This document shows, in pieces, positions 6,226-6,430 of a stretch of 6,430 bases of DNA. The stretch is from Nitrospirota bacterium (lineage in GTDB: Bacteria > Nitrospirota > Nitrospiria > Nitrospirales > UBA8639). The stretch is from the NCBI GenBank assembly GCA_029865515.1, contig JAOUGQ010000172.1:1-6430 (forward strand), read 5' to 3'. Position 1 is the stretch's first letter. Every line of letters starts with the position of its first letter. The translations under genes and the position numbers were made by a program. The notes under the pieces were generated by a model. It searched no databases. It was not told where the DNA came from and saw only the letters and a program-made list of their open reading frames with translations.

Positions 6226-6231
6226 TATGAT
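6226..6231 (+). promoter_or_regulatory. Possible -10 box for the hydrolase gene
   Basis: TATGAT matches the -10 consensus at five of six positions and lies 45 bases before the ATG at 6277. No -35 box is recognisable at 16-18 bases upstream, so this is only a weak suggestion. Confidence 0.3.
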
Positions 6232-6276
6232 CCGTGATATTTGCTTGAGAAAACGGGATAGCCGTGAGAGGGAAAC

Positions 6277-6430
6277 ATGTTGAAAGCTGTCATCAATAAA
6301 ATCCAGTTAGGCTATTCCGACGAGGGTCAAGGCACACCCTTGGTCTTTCTTCATGCCTTTCCACTTTCCAGCCTGATGTGGCAACCACAAGTCCATGTCT
6401 TGAAGAACTCTTATCGTGTCATCACGGTTG
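6277..6430 (+). CDS. Alpha/beta hydrolase, N-terminal part (3' end outside window)
   Basis: The first 51 codons of a gene that continues past the window. The reading MLKAVINKIQLGYSDEG, then GTPLVFLHAFPLSSLMW, is the first beta strands and the oxyanion-hole region (LHAFP at 25-29, in the place of the common HG motif) of the alpha/beta-hydrolase fold, followed by WQPQVHVLKNSYRVITV leading into the next strand. The nucleophile elbow and the other catalytic residues lie beyond the end, so substrate and reaction cannot be told. Start ATG 6277 is supported by GAGAGGG (6266-6272) four bases before it. Confidence 0.85.
   Translation, partial: MLKAVINKIQLGYSDEGQGTPLVFLHAFPLSSLMWQPQVHVLKNSYRVITV

Noticed and set aside
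1..6430. CRISPR array, insertion sequence, toxin-antitoxin or defence genes
   Set aside because: No regularly spaced repeats, transposase, terminal inverted repeats or defence-type proteins were found. Any cargo of the integrated element would be left of the window.

Overview
The window is a stretch of core bacterial chromosome whose left edge is the right-hand end of an integrated mobile element. Base composition is intermediate (about 50-55% G+C by eye). The PurA, YheS-like ABC-F and RarA proteins look typical of Gram-negative bacteria. I lean towards the Nitrospirota (a Nitrospira-like organism), but this is an impression from protein wording, not a proven assignment.

Layout: (1) Positions 3-1052, plus strand: the 5'-truncated gene of a tyrosine recombinase with a complete set of catalytic residues. 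It runs straight into a tRNA-Lys(TTT) gene on the minus strand (983-1058), and the last 22 codons and stop codon of the integrase are antisense tRNA. This is the arrangement expected where an element has inserted into the 3' half of a tRNA gene, so the element itself should lie to the left, outside the window. (2) Minus strand, 1138-2442: purA, with a promoter and a possible hairpin-plus-T9 structure in its leader. (3) Plus strand: tRNA-Ala(GGC) at 2627-2702, divergent from purA, then an ABC-F ATPase of YheS type (2789-4651). (4) Minus strand: rarA (4781-6127), convergent with the ABC-F gene and ending in an intrinsic terminator whose stem contains the stop codon. (5) Plus strand from 6277: the first 51 codons of an alpha/beta hydrolase, divergent from rarA and cut by the window end.

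Both tRNA genes have promoters of the same build: a TTGAC- type -35 box, a 17-base spacer, the same TAGCAT -10 box, and 11-12 bases to the mature 5' end. The purA promoter is similar (TTGACA, 17, TACGAT).

Apart from the integrase these are housekeeping genes: AMP synthesis (PurA), translation (two tRNAs and a ribosome-associated ABC-F ATPase) and replication-fork maintenance (RarA). They do not form one pathway or one operon; transcription direction changes at nearly every boundary. I see no undescribed multi-gene system here. The points most worth following are the integrase-tRNA overlap, the apparently armless ABC-F protein, the purA leader hairpin and a clamp-binding-like motif at the RarA N terminus.
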